Positions 9,175 through 19,170 of a stretch of 64,000 nucleotides of DNA are shown here, piece after piece. The stretch comes from Sheuella amnicola (GTDB lineage Bacteria > Pseudomonadota > Gammaproteobacteria > Burkholderiales > Burkholderiaceae_B). Position 1 is the first letter of the stretch. Every line of letters begins with the position of its first letter. The notes beneath the pieces are model-generated. The model was not told where the DNA came from. It searched no databases and saw only the letters and a program-made list of their open reading frames with translations. The stretch covers positions 301,189 to 365,188 of the forward strand of contig NZ_JAAGRN010000003.1 of the NCBI RefSeq assembly GCF_010499255.1, given 5' to 3'. The translations under genes and the position numbers were made by a program.

Positions 9175-10029
9175 TTATTTCTCGGTCTCTACAAGGCCCT
9201 TGACGAACCATTTCTGCATCAGAATCACAACGATTGCCGGCGGCAACATCGCCAGCATGGCTGTGGCCATCACGACGTTCCATTCAGTATAGACATCCCC
9301 GGAAATCAAACGCTTTATACCCATCACCACCGGATACATATCTTCATTAGTTGTCACCAACAATGGCCACAGATACTGATTCCAACCATAAATAAACTGA
9401 ATCACGAATAATGCAGCGATACTGGTTCGCGAAAGCGGAAATAAAACATCCTTGAAAAACCGCATCGGACCGGCGCCATCCATACGTGCAGCTTCGACAA
9501 GCTCGTCAGGCACCGTGAGGAAAAACTGGCGAAACAAAAAAGTCGCCGTGGCCGAAGCGATCAGCGGCACAGTCAAGCCTGCATAGGTATTGAGCATGCC
9601 AAGACTGGCGATCACCTCATAGGTCGGCCCGATCCGCACTTCAACTGGCAGCATCAGCGTGATGAAAATCATCCAGAACACTAGTCCCCTGAACGGAAAC
9701 CGGAAATACACGATCGCAAACGCCGAGAGCATCGAAATAGTGATCTTCCCAACCGTGATGACAAGAGCGCTGATCAGACTTACCCACATCATGGGCCATG
9801 CCGGTGCGATCTTACTGCCGGCCGCGGTCTCTCCGCCAAATAGCGCAACCCGATAAGTGTCAATCATATGAGTACCGGGCAATAAAGACATGGGTACGGT
9901 CTGGGCGATTTCGACCGAGCTTTGCGTGGATGCGATCAATGTGATGTAAACAGGAAACGCGATGATCAATACACCAAGCAATAGCACCAGATGGGATAAG
10001 ACAGTCAGGCCGGGACGACGCTCGATCAT
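9175..10029 (-). CDS. ugpE: Glycerol-3-phosphate-type ABC permease UgpE
   Basis: This is the second inner-membrane permease of the importer. The 284-residue protein has six predicted membrane segments and the EAA loop [20 protein letters not shown], which docks on the ATPase. Character and position (after UgpA, before UgpC, one base on each side) fit UgpE. An N-terminal segment ends in [13 protein letters not shown], as in other CUT1 MalG-type subunits. Tight spacing implies translational coupling and fixed stoichiometry with its neighbours. Confidence 0.9.
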   Translation of the reverse strand: MIERRPGLTVLSHLVLLLGVLIIAFPVYITLIASTQSSVEIAQTVPMSLLPGTHMIDTYRVALFGGETAAGSKIAPAWPMMWVSLISALVITVGKITISMLSAFAIVYFRFPFRGLVFWMIFITLMLPVEVRIGPTYEVIASLGMLNTYAGLTVPLIASATATFLFRQFFLTVPDELVEAARMDGAGPMRFFKDVLFPLSRTSIAALFVIQFIYGWNQYLWPLLVTTNEDMYPVVMGIKRLISGDVYTEWNVVMATAMLAMLPPAIVVILMQKWFVKGLVETEK

Positions 10030-10030
10030 G

Positions 10031-10912
10031 TCAGTATTGCACCTTGCGTTCGACGAATTTGAATTGAACTACAGTAAGTGCGATGACGATCATCATCAGG
10101 ATGACGGACTGAGCCGCAGAGCCGCCAAGATCCATTGCCTTAAAGCCATCGTAGTAAACTTTATAAACGAGGATGGATGTTGCCTTACCCGGACCACCAT
10201 GCGTGGCGGCATCAACGATTGCGAAGGTATCGAAAAACGCATACACCACGTTGATTACAAGCAAAAAGAATGTTGTCGGCGACAAAAGCGGCAATACGAT
10301 TGTCCTGAAGCGATACCAGGGAGAAGCGCCATCGATTGCCGCGGCCTCGATCAACGAACGGGGAATGGACTGCAATCCGGCCAGAAAAAATAGGAAGTTA
10401 TAGGAAAGCTGTTTCCATACAGCGGCCATCACGATCAAAGCCATCGCATCGGCAGGGTCAAGCAAATGATTCCAATCCATGCCCATCATGCGCAACAGAT
10501 ACGCAACGACTCCCATGGGAGAAGCGAACATGAACAGCCAGACAACCCCCGCCACGGCGGACGCCACTGCATAGGGCCAGATCAGCAAGGTTTTATAAAT
10601 ACCCGCACCACGCACCACTCGATCCGCCATCACGGCCAATAAAAGTGCAATGGACAAACCACATACTGCAACCAGAACGGAAAAAATCGCAGTGGTCTGA
10701 AAGGACTGCAAGTAAGTGGCATCCGCAAATAATCGCGTAAAGTTTTCAAGACCGACGAACTCGGTCGATGTACCGAATGCATCCTGGCTCAACACGCTTT
10801 GATAAAGCGCGCGACCGGCCGGCCAGAAGAAAAACACCAATACTACTGCCATTTGCGGCGCAATCAACACCCACGGAAGCCAACGTGAATTAAATCGAAC
10901 ATTCTTTTCCAT
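10031..10912 (-). CDS. ugpA: Glycerol-3-phosphate-type ABC permease UgpA
   Basis: This is the first inner-membrane permease of the importer, a 293-residue CUT1 MalF-like protein without the long periplasmic insertion of true MalF. About six membrane segments are visible, with the EAA loop [20 protein letters not shown] toward the C-terminal half. It ends one base before ugpE begins and starts 45 bases after ugpB. With UgpE it forms the channel fed by UgpB. Confidence 0.9.
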   Translation of the reverse strand: MEKNVRFNSRWLPWVLIAPQMAVVLVFFFWPAGRALYQSVLSQDAFGTSTEFVGLENFTRLFADATYLQSFQTTAIFSVLVAVCGLSIALLLAVMADRVVRGAGIYKTLLIWPYAVASAVAGVVWLFMFASPMGVVAYLLRMMGMDWNHLLDPADAMALIVMAAVWKQLSYNFLFFLAGLQSIPRSLIEAAAIDGASPWYRFRTIVLPLLSPTTFFLLVINVVYAFFDTFAIVDAATHGGPGKATSILVYKVYYDGFKAMDLGGSAAQSVILMMIVIALTVVQFKFVERKVQY

Positions 10913-10957
10913 TCGAATTCCCGTCAGTGCTCCGTGAGTGACTCGTGATGCAATCGA

Positions 10958-12286
10958 TTAACGGCTATTGGCTTTCTGAAAACGTTCCAGCTGTTCATTG
11001 CCCCGCTTGACCGCGTTATCCAGTGCAACTTTGGGAGCAACTTTGCCCGACCAGACCTGTTCGAGTTCTTCATCGATGATTGTTCGGATCTGCACAAAAT
11101 TGCCTAAGCGAATTCCACGAGATTTGTCGGTCGTTTTGCGGATCATCTGGGTCACCGCAACTTCAGTTCCGGGGTTTTGCTTGTAAAAGCCGGACTTGTC
11201 CGTCAGTTCGAACGAGGCAATCGTCAGTGGTAAATAGCCGGTTCTCTGATGACTCTTGGCGGCCTCCTCAGGCTTGGACAAGAATGCGAAAAACTGGGCC
11301 ACACCTTTATAGTCGTCAGCCTTTTTACCCGACATCACCCACAGGCTGGCGCCACCGATCACTGTGTTTTGCGGAGCGCCTTGGACATCTGCGTAATAAG
11401 GCAAAGTCGAAATACCCGAGGCAAATTTGGCATTTCGCTTGATATTGCCGTAAAGAGCAGAAGATCCGGTGATCATCGCGCATTCGCCTGATACAAATAC
11501 TGCATCAGCGGCATTGCCACGACCTTTGTAAACAAATTCACCTTTCTTGGCCATTTGAGCCAGGTTCTCGATATGTTTGACGTGCAAGGGAGAATTGAAC
11601 GTCAAACGTGCATCCGTGCCCTGCATGCCATTACCCTTGGACGCAAATTCGGTGTTATGCCAGGCGCTGAAACTCTCGAGTTGCGTCCAGCTTACCCAAC
11701 TGGTCGTAAAAGGACAGGCGTGACCGGAAGCCTTCAGCTTTGCAGCGGCCGCCATGACTTCAGGCCAGGTGACGGGAGGCTTTTCGGGATCCAGGCCGGC
11801 AGCTTTGAATGCATCTTTGTTGTAGTGAAATACCGTAGTCGAACTATTGAACGGAAAGCTCAACATTTCACCATTCGGCGCAGTGTAATAGCCAGCAACT
11901 GCAGGAACGTATGCATTTGGGTCGAAGGGAGCGCCAGCAGACTTCATAACGCCGGCAACAGGCTGAATCGCCCCCTTGCTAGCCATCATCGTCGCAGTCC
12001 CTACTTCGAAGACCTGCAGGATATGCGGGGCATTGCCGGCTCGAAACGCCGCGATCGCGGCTGTCATGGCCTCGTCATAGGTTCCCTTGAACGTAGGCAC
12101 AACTTTATATGTCGTTTGGCTCGCATTAAAGTCTTTAGCCAGGTCGTTCACCCACTCGCCCAAAGCGCCGCCCATGGCGTGCCACCATTGAATCTCAGTT
12201 TGCGCTTGCGCAGAGCCCCCTAAAAATGCACCTAAGGACAAAGTCATTGCACCGGCAAAAGCCGACAGATTACGTTTCGATTTCAT
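10958..12286 (-). CDS. ugpB: Glycerol-3-phosphate-type ABC binding protein UgpB
   Basis: This periplasmic binding protein captures glycerol-3-phosphate or its diesters for UgpAEC. The 442-residue precursor has a Sec signal (basic MKSKRNLSAF, hydrophobic core, cleavage near AQAQ-T). The mature start TEIQWWHAMGGALGEWVNDLAKDFN is characteristic of the UgpB group, as is SFPFNSSTTVFHYNKDAF. The ATG at 12286 is preferred over an upstream TTG because GAGGG lies eight bases before it. It is the first gene of the ugp operon and is divergent from glpK across 193 bases. Confidence 0.92.
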   Translation of the reverse strand: MKSKRNLSAFAGAMTLSLGAFLGGSAQAQTEIQWWHAMGGALGEWVNDLAKDFNASQTTYKVVPTFKGTYDEAMTAAIAAFRAGNAPHILQVFEVGTATMMASKGAIQPVAGVMKSAGAPFDPNAYVPAVAGYYTAPNGEMLSFPFNSSTTVFHYNKDAFKAAGLDPEKPPVTWPEVMAAAAKLKASGHACPFTTSWVSWTQLESFSAWHNTEFASKGNGMQGTDARLTFNSPLHVKHIENLAQMAKKGEFVYKGRGNAADAVFVSGECAMITGSSALYGNIKRNAKFASGISTLPYYADVQGAPQNTVIGGASLWVMSGKKADDYKGVAQFFAFLSKPEEAAKSHQRTGYLPLTIASFELTDKSGFYKQNPGTEVAVTQMIRKTTDKSRGIRLGNFVQIRTIIDEELEQVWSGKVAPKVALDNAVKRGNEQLERFQKANSR

Positions 12287-12479
12287 GGAAGTTACCCTCA
12301 ATTTTTTGACCGGCAGACTTTACAGTTTATTTATGACACACAGATTGTGCCAGCTGTAATATTCTTGTAACACGACTGGTTGGTCTGAAGCAAAACTTTG
12401 TGTACAGTGAATACTATTGATTCGCGGATTATTGCCCTGCGGCGCAAACGGGTGCGATACGCACTGATGCAGGAAACTT
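12287..12479. promoter_or_regulatory. Divergent promoter region between ugpB and glpK
   Basis: These 193 bases separate two units that should both respond to glycerol metabolites. It must hold promoters for both directions. AT-rich stretches and TATTCT/TACTAT-like -10 candidates are present, and an AGGAAA ribosome site precedes the glpK ATG. I see no clear GlpR-like palindrome and no repressor gene nearby, so the regulator is unknown. Confidence 0.5.
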
Positions 12480-13985
12480 ATGACATACATACTCGCACTG
12501 GATCAGGGCACGACAAGTTCCAGAGCTATCCTATTTAACGAGTCGGGTGAATTCATTCAATCTTTTCAGAAGGAATTCGATCAGATCTTCCCGCAACCCG
12601 GATGGGTCGAGCACGATCCGATGGCCATCTGGAATTCTCAACTATCCGTCGCAAAAGAGCTTCTCGACGGGCATAAGGCTGCGAATAAGCATCAAGGTAA
12701 TGATATTGCCGCGATCGCCATTACGAATCAGCGCGAAACAACTGTTCTATGGGATCGAACCACCGGCTTGCCTCTTGCCAACGCCATCGTCTGGCAAGAT
12801 CGTCGCACCACCGACTATTGCGAGTCATTGCGCCAAACAGGTCATCAGGCTCTGATACAAACAAAAACCGGCCTGATTCCGGATTCATACTTTTCAGCAA
12901 CTAAATTACGCTGGCTTTTGAATAACATACCCGGAGCACGTGCAAGAGCAGAGCGCGGTGAATTAGCTTTCGGCACAATCGACTCTTGGCTCGTCTGGAA
13001 CCTGACCGCAGGCCAAGTGCATGCCACCGACCCGAGCAACGCCTCTCGCACCATGCTGTACAACATCCACTCACAGGACTGGGATGAATCATTACTCGAA
13101 TTGTTCGACATACCACGCGCTGTACTGCCCAAAATCGTCCCAAGCTCCGGGATCCTTGGCACAACCGATTCCAAACTTTTGGGGATAAGCATTCCAATCG
13201 CATCGGTCATAGGCGATCAACAAGCAGCCACTTTCGGACAAGCTTGTTTTAAGCCCGGAATGGCAAAAATCACCTTCGGAACAGGTTGCTTCATGTTGCT
13301 GAACACCGGGTCAACACCCGTACCCAGTGTGAATCGGTTGCTGACCACGATCGGCTGGCAATATCCTGCGTCGGGGACACACTATTGTCTGGAAGGATCC
13401 GTCTTTATGGGTGGCGCAACCATTCAATGGTTGCGCGACGGGCTAGGAATCATTCAATCCGCTGCCGAAGTCGAAGCACTTGCCAGGTCGGTTAAGGATG
13501 TCGAGGATACTTATCTGGTTCCCGCTTTCACAGGCATCGGCGCACCCATATGGGACGGCCATGCGCGAGGAACCATTGTTGGAATGTCACGCGGAACAAC
13601 CCGTGCGCACATCGCACGCGCAGCGCTGGAAGGAATTGCGCTTCAAGTTGCTGGCGTGCTTGATGCCATGGTGCGTGATTCAAGCATCGATCTCACCGAA
13701 ATCCGGGTGGATGGAGGAGCCTCCAAAAATGATTTATTGATGCAGATGCAAGCTGACTTTATCGGAATACCGGTCATCAGGCCACATGTCACTGAAACAA
13801 CTGCGCTTGGAGCCGCATATCTAGCCGGTCTTGCGACTGGAGTCTGGAGAGATGCAGAACAGATCACCTCACAATGGACCATCGACAGGAAATTCGAGCC
13901 CACAATGTCAAGCGACGCTCGCGCCTCCAAACTCAAGCGCTGGTCTCAGGCGGTAGAACGTGCGCGCGAATGGGCCATGGACTAA
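12480..13985 (+). CDS. glpK: Glycerol kinase GlpK
   Basis: GlpK phosphorylates glycerol to sn-glycerol-3-phosphate in the cytoplasm. The 501-residue protein is full length. It opens with the FGGY-family phosphate motif [15 protein letters not shown] and has the glycerol-site segment [17 protein letters not shown] with [10 protein letters not shown], the ATP-site [11 protein letters not shown], and [16 protein letters not shown] near the C-terminus. It is followed two bases later by glpD, so kinase and dehydrogenase are one unit taking glycerol to dihydroxyacetone phosphate. No glycerol facilitator gene lies beside it. Confidence 0.96.
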   Translation: MTYILALDQGTTSSRAILFNESGEFIQSFQKEFDQIFPQPGWVEHDPMAIWNSQLSVAKELLDGHKAANKHQGNDIAAIAITNQRETTVLWDRTTGLPLANAIVWQDRRTTDYCESLRQTGHQALIQTKTGLIPDSYFSATKLRWLLNNIPGARARAERGELAFGTIDSWLVWNLTAGQVHATDPSNASRTMLYNIHSQDWDESLLELFDIPRAVLPKIVPSSGILGTTDSKLLGISIPIASVIGDQQAATFGQACFKPGMAKITFGTGCFMLLNTGSTPVPSVNRLLTTIGWQYPASGTHYCLEGSVFMGGATIQWLRDGLGIIQSAAEVEALARSVKDVEDTYLVPAFTGIGAPIWDGHARGTIVGMSRGTTRAHIARAALEGIALQVAGVLDAMVRDSSIDLTEIRVDGGASKNDLLMQMQADFIGIPVIRPHVTETTALGAAYLAGLATGVWRDAEQITSQWTIDRKFEPTMSSDARASKLKRWSQAVERAREWAMD

Positions 13986-13987
13986 TC

Positions 13988-15589
13988 ATGCAAAATAACT
14001 TCGAAAAAACCGCCGCACCATTCAAGCGCGCCGAATTATTCGATCGCCTAATTCAAAAGAATGAATATGACCTCGCCATTATCGGCGGCGGTGCAACGGG
14101 TTTAGGCATTGCGCTTGATGCCGCTAGCAGAGGGTTATCGGTCGTATTGTTCGAGTCGGATGATTTCGCCAAAGGAACCTCTTCACGGTCAACCAAGCTT
14201 GTGCATGGCGGCGTGCGATACCTCGCGCAAGGCAATGTTTCACTTGTCCATGAGGCTTTGCACGAGCGTGCGACGATTCTGCGTAACGCCCCTCATTTGG
14301 CCCAACCACTATCCTTTCTGATGCCCTGCTACAAATACTGGGAAATCCCGTTCTTTGGCACGGGGCTGATCATGTATGACGCACTTGCCGGCAAACGTGG
14401 ACTGGGTCGCACGAAGTTTCTGGGTTCCCAATCAACCAAAAGCACGCTTGGCAACATTATCGCAAAGGGATTAAAAGGCTCGGTTCAATACTGGGATGGC
14501 CAATTCGACGATGCGAGATTATCGATCGCCATCGCACGCACGGCGGCGCAGCAAGGCGCATTACTGATCAATTACTGCAAAGTAGTCGAGCTGATACATC
14601 AAAACAATATAGTTGCAGGCCTGCGGGTGCAAGATTGCGAAACAAACCGGCAATATGAAATCAAAGCAAGCTGCGTAATCAATGCCACTGGCGTCTGGGT
14701 CGATGCCATTCGGCGACTCGACCTGCAAGATTCCGATAAACCGGTCGAGGATATGGTTGCGCCCAGCCAAGGGGTTCATATCGTAGTAGACAAAAAGTTT
14801 TTGCCGGGCAATCACGCCATGATTGTTCCTCACACTACGGATGGACGTGTTCTATTCGCAGTACCGTGGCTAGGCAAAGTCATCATCGGAACGACGGATA
14901 CGCCCCGCCATGATCTAAGCAGAGAACCCGATCCGTTCAAGGAAGAGCTTGAATTCATTCTGCGCGAATCCGCTCGCTACCTAGAGATTGCACCCAAGCG
15001 CTCCGATATTTTGAGCATATGGGTTGGACTGCGTCCGCTGGTCAAGCCCATACAAAACGATGGCACGAACACAAAAAAAATGAGCCGCGAGCACACTGTC
15101 CTGATCAGTCCCGGCCATCTTGTCACCGTCACAGGCGGAAAATGGACCACTTATCGCGCGATGGCACAAGATGCCTTGCAGCATTGCGTGTCGGCCGGCC
15201 TGTTGCCTGATATTGAGCCTTCAAAGACCGATGAAATCCGACTAATTGGCGCGCAAACAAATGCAAACGTTTCGCATTCGATCGGTCAGGCGCCCGGTAT
15301 AGCGGCCTATGGAGATGAAGCCGATACTGTCTTGAGTCTGCCGGGATCGAATCATGAGTTAGGTGGCGGCCTGACCGAAGCCATGGTGCGCTTCGCAGCT
15401 CGTTATGAGTACGCGCGACGCGTCGAAGATGTTTTGGCAAGACGATCGCGCATCCTGTTTTTGGATGCGCGACTGGCAGAATCAATGTCATTCGCAGTGG
15501 GTACAATCTTAAAGGAAGAAACCGGCATTGATCCTGAAATTGATGCGTTCAATGAATTGGCAAAGCATTATCGCCATCTACCCGGGTAA
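13988..15589 (+). CDS. glpD: Aerobic glycerol-3-phosphate dehydrogenase GlpD
   Basis: GlpD is the membrane-associated FAD enzyme that oxidises glycerol-3-phosphate to dihydroxyacetone phosphate and passes electrons to quinone. The start taken is the ATG just after the glpK stop (533 residues); the open frame runs back into glpK but has no family character there. FAD-binding motif YDLAIIGGGATGLGIALDAA is near residue 25, followed by GTSSRSTKLVHGGVRYL. VPWLGKVIIGTTDTP and the C-terminal VTVTGGKWTTYRAMA are also typical. It should also use glycerol-3-phosphate imported by the adjacent Ugp system. Confidence 0.95.
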   Translation: MQNNFEKTAAPFKRAELFDRLIQKNEYDLAIIGGGATGLGIALDAASRGLSVVLFESDDFAKGTSSRSTKLVHGGVRYLAQGNVSLVHEALHERATILRNAPHLAQPLSFLMPCYKYWEIPFFGTGLIMYDALAGKRGLGRTKFLGSQSTKSTLGNIIAKGLKGSVQYWDGQFDDARLSIAIARTAAQQGALLINYCKVVELIHQNNIVAGLRVQDCETNRQYEIKASCVINATGVWVDAIRRLDLQDSDKPVEDMVAPSQGVHIVVDKKFLPGNHAMIVPHTTDGRVLFAVPWLGKVIIGTTDTPRHDLSREPDPFKEELEFILRESARYLEIAPKRSDILSIWVGLRPLVKPIQNDGTNTKKMSREHTVLISPGHLVTVTGGKWTTYRAMAQDALQHCVSAGLLPDIEPSKTDEIRLIGAQTNANVSHSIGQAPGIAAYGDEADTVLSLPGSNHELGGGLTEAMVRFAARYEYARRVEDVLARRSRILFLDARLAESMSFAVGTILKEETGIDPEIDAFNELAKHYRHLPG

Positions 15590-15616
15590 TTAAGTAGCCC
15601 TCGTTAAGTCAGGATT

Positions 15617-17014
15617 ATGAGCAAACAGCCTAAGCATCTTCATTTGAATAAGAAATCTTTCATTCGCTATAGCATGGATGCGTTCAAACTTGAGATCGCA
15701 TCCTGGAAGGAATTATTCAAAAACGAATGGCCCCTGGCCCTGGTGTTCATCGGCCTCGTCGCTGCCTTGATTATTTATGCCAAACCGTATCCGCCCAAAG
15801 AGGTCAAGATTGCGGCCGGTCAGGTCGACTCCTCTTTCAACATCATGGCGAACCGATATGCCAAATATTTTAAAAAGCATGGCATCGACCTGAACATCGT
15901 CGAAACAATCGGTTCTCAAGACAACCTGACCAAGCTGATACATAAAAACGATATTCAAAGTGCTCTTTTACTTGCGGGAACGATCAAAAAGAAAGAGTTC
16001 CCAAAAATCATCTCGCTCGGAAGCGTCCAGCAGGTTCCGCTTTGGTTGTTCTATCGTGGCACGCTTTATGAGGGCGATGACCCGTTTGTTCACTTCTCTC
16101 AAAAGAAAGTTTCGGTAGGTGCGCCAGGATCCGGCACGCTAGCCTTGCTGAAAGAATTGATGACGTTGCACAAACCACTGATTGAAAATCCAAAAAACCT
16201 GCATTATCTGACTCATGCTACAGCAGCTGATGAGCTGCTTAAAGGCGACCTCGATGCAATGTTCATTGCCGATGGTTTAGATTCGCCTATCGTTCAAAGA
16301 CTCCTCAAGGCCCCGGACATTCACGTTTATAACTTTTCAATGGCTCCTGCTTACGAAAAGAAATTACCTTACCTCGACATGGTCACCATTCCTAGAGGTT
16401 CTTTGAATCTGGAAAGCATCTTTCCGAAATCCAATATCAAAATGGTTTCGTCGAGTATGGTTCTATTGGTTGAAGAGGATTTGCATCCTGCAATTCAGTT
16501 GCTATTCATGATGGCCTCCGACGAATTCGGCGATGCAAGAGATCAGTTTTTTGCACGTCCGGACGAATTTCCTTCATATCGGGATCACTCCGTTCCTCTA
16601 AGTCCGATTGCTAAACATTATTTTGAATCCGGAACTCCGATTGCTGCACGATTCCTGCCATTCTGGGTGGCAAGTTTCATAGACAGAATGTGGCTGCTGC
16701 TTTTAGCGATCGTCACTGTCGCATTTCCCTTATTCAAAATGCTACCGAACTATAGACTGACGCGCGTACGAATCGAGCTCAGTACCGCCTATGAAAATTT
16801 GCGACAGATTGAATCCCAGATGCTACGGGCTCAAAACAAAGAGGAATTCGAGGAAAATCTGGCCGAGCTCAATGCGCTCGAAGAAGCCATCAGTGAATTG
16901 ATCATCCCCCCCAACCACTTGAATCAATACTATTCTCTATGGAGTGCCGTGAATATCGTCAGAAAAAACACGGTTGACCGATTGGCTCGAATTCTTAATC
17001 AAGAAAATAAATAG
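15617..17014 (+). CDS. Membrane-anchored TAXI-family solute-binding protein
   Basis: This 465-residue protein resembles TAXI-type TRAP binding proteins (VKIAAGQVDSSFNIMANRYAKYFKKHGIDLNIVET; later VSVGAPGSGTLALLKEL). It differs from an ordinary binding protein in having an uncleaved-looking membrane segment near residues 38-57, a second near 355-378 (WLLLLAIVTVAFPLF), and a charged tail that looks helical. The binding domain is thus probably held in the periplasm between two anchors. No TRAP permease gene is adjacent. It starts 27 bases after glpD and six bases before the next gene's first possible start, so it may be read with either. The ligand is unknown; a sensing role is as likely as transport. 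Confidence 0.75.
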   Translation: MSKQPKHLHLNKKSFIRYSMDAFKLEIASWKELFKNEWPLALVFIGLVAALIIYAKPYPPKEVKIAAGQVDSSFNIMANRYAKYFKKHGIDLNIVETIGSQDNLTKLIHKNDIQSALLLAGTIKKKEFPKIISLGSVQQVPLWLFYRGTLYEGDDPFVHFSQKKVSVGAPGSGTLALLKELMTLHKPLIENPKNLHYLTHATAADELLKGDLDAMFIADGLDSPIVQRLLKAPDIHVYNFSMAPAYEKKLPYLDMVTIPRGSLNLESIFPKSNIKMVSSSMVLLVEEDLHPAIQLLFMMASDEFGDARDQFFARPDEFPSYRDHSVPLSPIAKHYFESGTPIAARFLPFWVASFIDRMWLLLLAIVTVAFPLFKMLPNYRLTRVRIELSTAYENLRQIESQMLRAQNKEEFEENLAELNALEEAISELIIPPNHLNQYYSLWSAVNIVRKNTVDRLARILNQENK

Positions 17015-17029
17015 AACGCATTGACGAAA

Positions 17030-17986
17030 ATGATCTTGACTCGCTATTTTCAAGCATTGTTGATATTGCAGGTAGTGCTCTTCGCGCTATCTTCTCCGGT
17101 GCATGGACAAAGCGTGAATGATTCAACGACTCGAACGGACAGCGCAACCAAAATGACTAATGTCATAAAACACCATTATTTCAAAACATCCGATGGTGTT
17201 CGGCTGCATTACATCGAGGCCGCAAACAATCCGGATCAAAGCAAACAAACGCTCGTGCTGATTCCGGGCTGGATCATGCCCGCCGCCGTATTCAATGCAC
17301 AAATTGAAAGTCTATCCAGGCACTATCGCGTGTTGGCTCTCGATCCAAGATCACACGGTCAATCCGATATAGCAAAATCCGGACACGATCCCTTACGTCG
17401 AACCCAGGACATAGATGAATTCTTAAAAGCAGCCAATGTCCAGGATTTCATTCTCGCAGGATGGTCGCTAGGGGTTCTCGAATCGCTTGACTATGTCGCG
17501 CGCTATCACCCCAAAAACCTCAAGGGCCTGATACTAATCGATAATTCGGTAGGTGAAGGCAAACCACCCGGTGGACGCGCCTCGAACTTCACGCAAACGA
17601 TGAATGATCCCAAGAAGCGCGAAGTATATTTACGACAGTTCAGCAAGGATATTTTTCGCAAACCTGCCCCTCCCGAAATCGCACAGGCAGTGGTCGAGTC
17701 GGCACTGCGCGCCCCTCCCAAAGCGGCGATCGAGTTGATTAATCAACCCTATCCCCGTACTTACTGGCGCGAAACCCTTGAAAAGCAAGATATACCGGTC
17801 ATGTACGCAATTACCCCGCGCTATAAAGACCAAGGTGAAGCACTGGAAACAAAACGGCCACCCGACAAGGTGACCGTCTTAATTTTTGATCAAGCGGGAC
17901 ATGCCATATTCGTAGACGAGGCCGATCGATTCAATGCCGCCGTTCTGGACTTCAGTCGACGGACGTTTACGGGCGCACAGCCCTGA
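17030..17986 (+). CDS. Secreted alpha/beta hydrolase
   Basis: This is an alpha/beta-hydrolase-fold enzyme with an N-terminal signal peptide (hydrophobic core about residues 8-22, cleavage near VHGQS). LVLIPGWIMPAAVF supplies the oxyanion region, GWSLG the nucleophile elbow (Ser146 from the ATG start), and DQAGHAIFVDE the catalytic histidine. The order matches epoxide-hydrolase or haloperoxidase-like esterases, but substrate cannot be told. A TTG nine bases upstream is an alternative start. It follows the TAXI-like gene by 15 bases, suggesting co-transcription, and ends five bases from the convergent gene. Confidence 0.83.
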   Translation: MILTRYFQALLILQVVLFALSSPVHGQSVNDSTTRTDSATKMTNVIKHHYFKTSDGVRLHYIEAANNPDQSKQTLVLIPGWIMPAAVFNAQIESLSRHYRVLALDPRSHGQSDIAKSGHDPLRRTQDIDEFLKAANVQDFILAGWSLGVLESLDYVARYHPKNLKGLILIDNSVGEGKPPGGRASNFTQTMNDPKKREVYLRQFSKDIFRKPAPPEIAQAVVESALRAPPKAAIELINQPYPRTYWRETLEKQDIPVMYAITPRYKDQGEALETKRPPDKVTVLIFDQAGHAIFVDEADRFNAAVLDFSRRTFTGAQP

Positions 17987-17991
17987 TTCAA

Positions 17992-19056
17992 TTACGGTGA
18001 AACACGGCGTACGATTTGCACGCTTCTGCGCTCATTGGTCTTGTTGTAACTGAAAGCAAAAGGAACCGGCTTTACGTTACCGGCTTCTTTGTATGCTTTT
18101 GCCAGAGACTCCTGCTTTTTGCGATTGAACAACTCGTGTGGATACAGAAAGCCGCCATACAACTCGACTTTGCCGATTTTTTCCAAGTATGTGTAATTCA
18201 ACCCGGTTTCATCCTGAACCACCATAGTTGCATTCTCGACGAGCATATCGCGCAATGTCGAAAAATAAGGCTCCTGCAATAAATGCGAAGCCGCCTTGAG
18301 CAAAACAGGATTATGCGAAACCTTATTCAACCAGTTGCGCATTGGTTCGATCGTCGCCAGATGGCCATCGGACAAATCAACACTGACGTAGTCGAGCGTA
18401 ACCGGTTTGTTGCCCTTGGACATCACGAGTCGCACCGATTTCCACGGGCCTTGTGAGCGCACAAAATCACCCGTCTGGGGATCAAGAGCAATCGGATACA
18501 CCTCGTTGACGTCATAACCTGAATACAACGCGAATGTAATCAGAATCGTCGTGACACCAATTTGAGATTGTCCATCCCGCAAATCCTGATTCAGATCATC
18601 AGTGCGAAAGAAACCTAGTCGACTGAACTTTAACCATTCACGTAAAAATTTAGCTTGAAAATTCTGGATGCGATTTGCACTTGCATTCACTAGCGAAGCC
18701 GGTTCGCCGGCTGCTTGCATCGCAACCATGACATACCGGGTCGCACCAGGATACAGCTGCGATACCGTCACGAAATCAGGCCCGGAAAATGGATAGAACA
18801 CAGTGCCGTCACCTTTGTAACGAATCTCTTCCTTTGCCCAGGAAGACATGGGCTGACCCATGTTCTTGCGATATACATCCCACGCCTCATCTGCCTGTGT
18901 TTTGCTTGAACCTTGTAAAAAGGGAAACGGGGGATTGGGATGGGATGGATTCGCTAGATATTTTCCCTGAACCCCACCGGCGTTCACGTTAGGGATCACT
19001 AACAATGACGTCGCCGACAAAAGGAAAATGGCCAGTATTTTCGAAATTAAACGCAT
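17992..19056 (-). CDS. Unrecognised secreted protein
   Basis: I do not recognise this family. The 354-residue protein begins with a clear Sec signal (MRLISKILAIFLLSATSLLVI, cleavage near NVNAG). The mature part is soluble, with a YPFSGPDFVT segment, few cysteines and a basic C-terminus. The start is supported by an AAGGA ribosome site six bases before the ATG. It is transcribed toward the alpha/beta hydrolase, five bases away, and away from the RidA gene, so it is probably a single-gene unit. A periplasmic or exported role is inferred from the signal only. Confidence 0.7.
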   Translation of the reverse strand: MRLISKILAIFLLSATSLLVIPNVNAGGVQGKYLANPSHPNPPFPFLQGSSKTQADEAWDVYRKNMGQPMSSWAKEEIRYKGDGTVFYPFSGPDFVTVSQLYPGATRYVMVAMQAAGEPASLVNASANRIQNFQAKFLREWLKFSRLGFFRTDDLNQDLRDGQSQIGVTTILITFALYSGYDVNEVYPIALDPQTGDFVRSQGPWKSVRLVMSKGNKPVTLDYVSVDLSDGHLATIEPMRNWLNKVSHNPVLLKAASHLLQEPYFSTLRDMLVENATMVVQDETGLNYTYLEKIGKVELYGGFLYPHELFNRKKQESLAKAYKEAGNVKPVPFAFSYNKTNERRSVQIVRRVSP

Positions 19057-19170
19057 GGAATCCTTAAATCTCTATTTTCAATTCAGAGCCCACTTTACTT
19101 GAATTTGTACCGATGTGAGAATGCAGGGTACGAATTCCAGGGTAGATAATCAAAACAAATGGAGCCATCG

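Noticed and set aside
11555..12223. A 222-codon frame opposite ugpB
   Set aside because: Antisense shadow; ugpB has signal peptide, motifs and a ribosome site.
13874..13987. N-terminal extension of glpD into glpK
   Set aside because: The extra residues are glpK codons read out of frame; family similarity begins at the ATG at 13988.
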